From: Alphaproteobacteria bacterium
GTDB taxonomy: Bacteria; Pseudomonadota; Alphaproteobacteria; Sphingomonadales; Sphingomonadaceae
Direction of reading: 5' to 3'
Length of the DNA stretch: 5,390 bases
Assembly (NCBI GenBank): GCA_016650315.1
Contig: JAENVZ010000196.1
Coordinates: forward strand, 1-5,390
The number at the start of each line of letters is the position of its first letter. The first letter of the stretch is position 1. The notes beneath the pieces were generated by a model. That model was not told the DNA's origin, made no database searches, and was given only the letters and a program-made list of their open reading frames with translations. Position numbers and translations under genes: made by a program. This document shows, piece by piece, positions 5,036-5,390 of this stretch.

Positions 5036-5058
5036 GGACGACCCTGATTGAGTCGTCC
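5036..5058 (-). repeat. Stem-loop just after the rpmA stop codon
   Basis: A perfect 7-bp inverted repeat GGACGAC (5036-5042) / GTCGTCC (5052-5058) with a 9-base loop begins 2 bases past the rpmA stop. There is no T-run, so it is not itself a terminator. It may protect the 3' end of the rplU-rpmA message from exonucleases (inference). Confidence 0.55.
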
Positions 5059-5060
5059 GA

Positions 5061-5330
5061 TTATTCTGCTGCTTCCGCCATCATGTCCACATGCACGAAC
5101 TTGCGGCCAAGCTTGCCCTGATGGAAGGATACACGGCCTTCGCCCAGTGCAAAGAGGGTGTGATCCTTGCCGATGCCGACGTTGTCGCCGGGGTGCCAGC
5201 GCGTGCCGCGCTGACGCACGATAATGTTGCCGGCGCGGGCCGATTGGCCGCCGAACAACTTGACGCCGAGGCGCTTGCTTTCACTGTCGCGGCCGTTGCG
5301 GGAACTGCCGCCTGCTTTCTTATGTGCCAT
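5061..5330 (-). CDS. rpmA: 50S ribosomal protein bL27
   Basis: A complete 89-residue bL27, the normal bacterial size. It is a structural protein of the large ribosomal subunit whose flexible N-terminal tail reaches the peptidyl transferase centre. The N-terminus [16 protein letters not shown] (1-16) is diagnostic and begins directly with the mature tail, unlike Firmicutes proteins that carry a cleavable N-terminal extension. R-L-G-V-K-x-F-G-G-Q (20-29), [10 protein letters not shown] (34-43) and [17 protein letters not shown] (46-62) follow as in the family. The ATG at 5330-5328 lies 6 bases after the rplU stop. The ribosome binding site is weak (a GAAG made by the last rplU codons), suggesting coupled translation. 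The standard rplU-rpmA pairing makes this assignment secure. Confidence 0.98.
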   Translation of the reverse strand: MAHKKAGGSSRNGRDSESKRLGVKLFGGQSARAGNIIVRQRGTRWHPGDNVGIGKDHTLFALGEGRVSFHQGKLGRKFVHVDMMAEAAE

Positions 5331-5336
5331 CGTGAA

Positions 5337-5390
5337 CTACTTCGCTTTAGTTGATTTCGGTTTCGTTAATTTCTTGGCGGCGCCCTTAGC
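5337..5390 (-). CDS. rplU: 50S ribosomal protein bL21, C-terminal fragment
   Basis: Only the last 17 codons and the TAG stop (5339-5337) are in the window; the gene begins beyond the right edge. The peptide [17 protein letters not shown] is almost all Lys, Ala and Thr. Alphaproteobacterial bL21 proteins often carry such a basic C-terminal extension after the conserved core. Its frame leads straight into rpmA with a 6-base gap, and rplU-rpmA is one of the most conserved bacterial gene pairs, so the call rests mainly on context. The L21 core itself cannot be checked here. AT content in this tail is higher than in rpmA, mainly from AAA lysine codons. Confidence 0.75.
   Translation of the reverse strand, partial: AKGAAKKLTKPKSTKAK

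Overview
The window reads as chromosomal DNA from an alphaproteobacterium, most likely a sphingomonad. The grounds are a Ros/MucR-family zinc-finger regulator, the nfu - tsaB - rimI - fur order common in Alphaproteobacteria, moderately high GC in the coding regions, and a PAS protein with a Phd-like N-terminus. The genus is inferred from gene content and family resemblance, not from a database comparison. Every gene I can support lies on the minus strand, so transcription runs from high to low coordinates.

Right end (about 4967-5390): the last 17 codons of rplU (L21), then complete rpmA (L27), then two hairpins and a strong intrinsic terminator with eight T residues. This closes a ribosomal-protein operon. 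Middle right (4272-4844): a free-standing RimJ/RimL-type GNAT acetyltransferase with a strong ribosome binding site. A 212-base gap follows (4060-4271), rich in repeats and dyads.

Central block (1216-4059): a putative sensory protein with a Phd/YefM-antitoxin-like N-terminal domain and two PAS domains, then an NFU-type Fe-S carrier, a RutE-type nitroreductase, tsaB and rimI. The spacings are 57, 39, 30 and -4 bases, which fits one transcription unit. It combines Fe-S delivery, t6A tRNA modification (TsaB) and N-terminal acetylation of a ribosomal protein (RimI). TsaB and RimI are the classic coupled pair (ATGA overlap). The nitroreductase and the PAS protein are the less expected members.

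Left end (1-724): an AT-rich intergenic region (about one third GC between 661 and 720) with overlapping palindromes next to a perfect TATAAT precedes mucR. A GC-rich terminator follows mucR, and the first 29 codons of a Fur-family regulator lead off the window. Gene content is mostly housekeeping. The most unusual object is the Phd-like/PAS/PAS protein with no partner toxin and no conventional output domain. No tRNA, rRNA, CRISPR, insertion sequence or prophage feature was seen.
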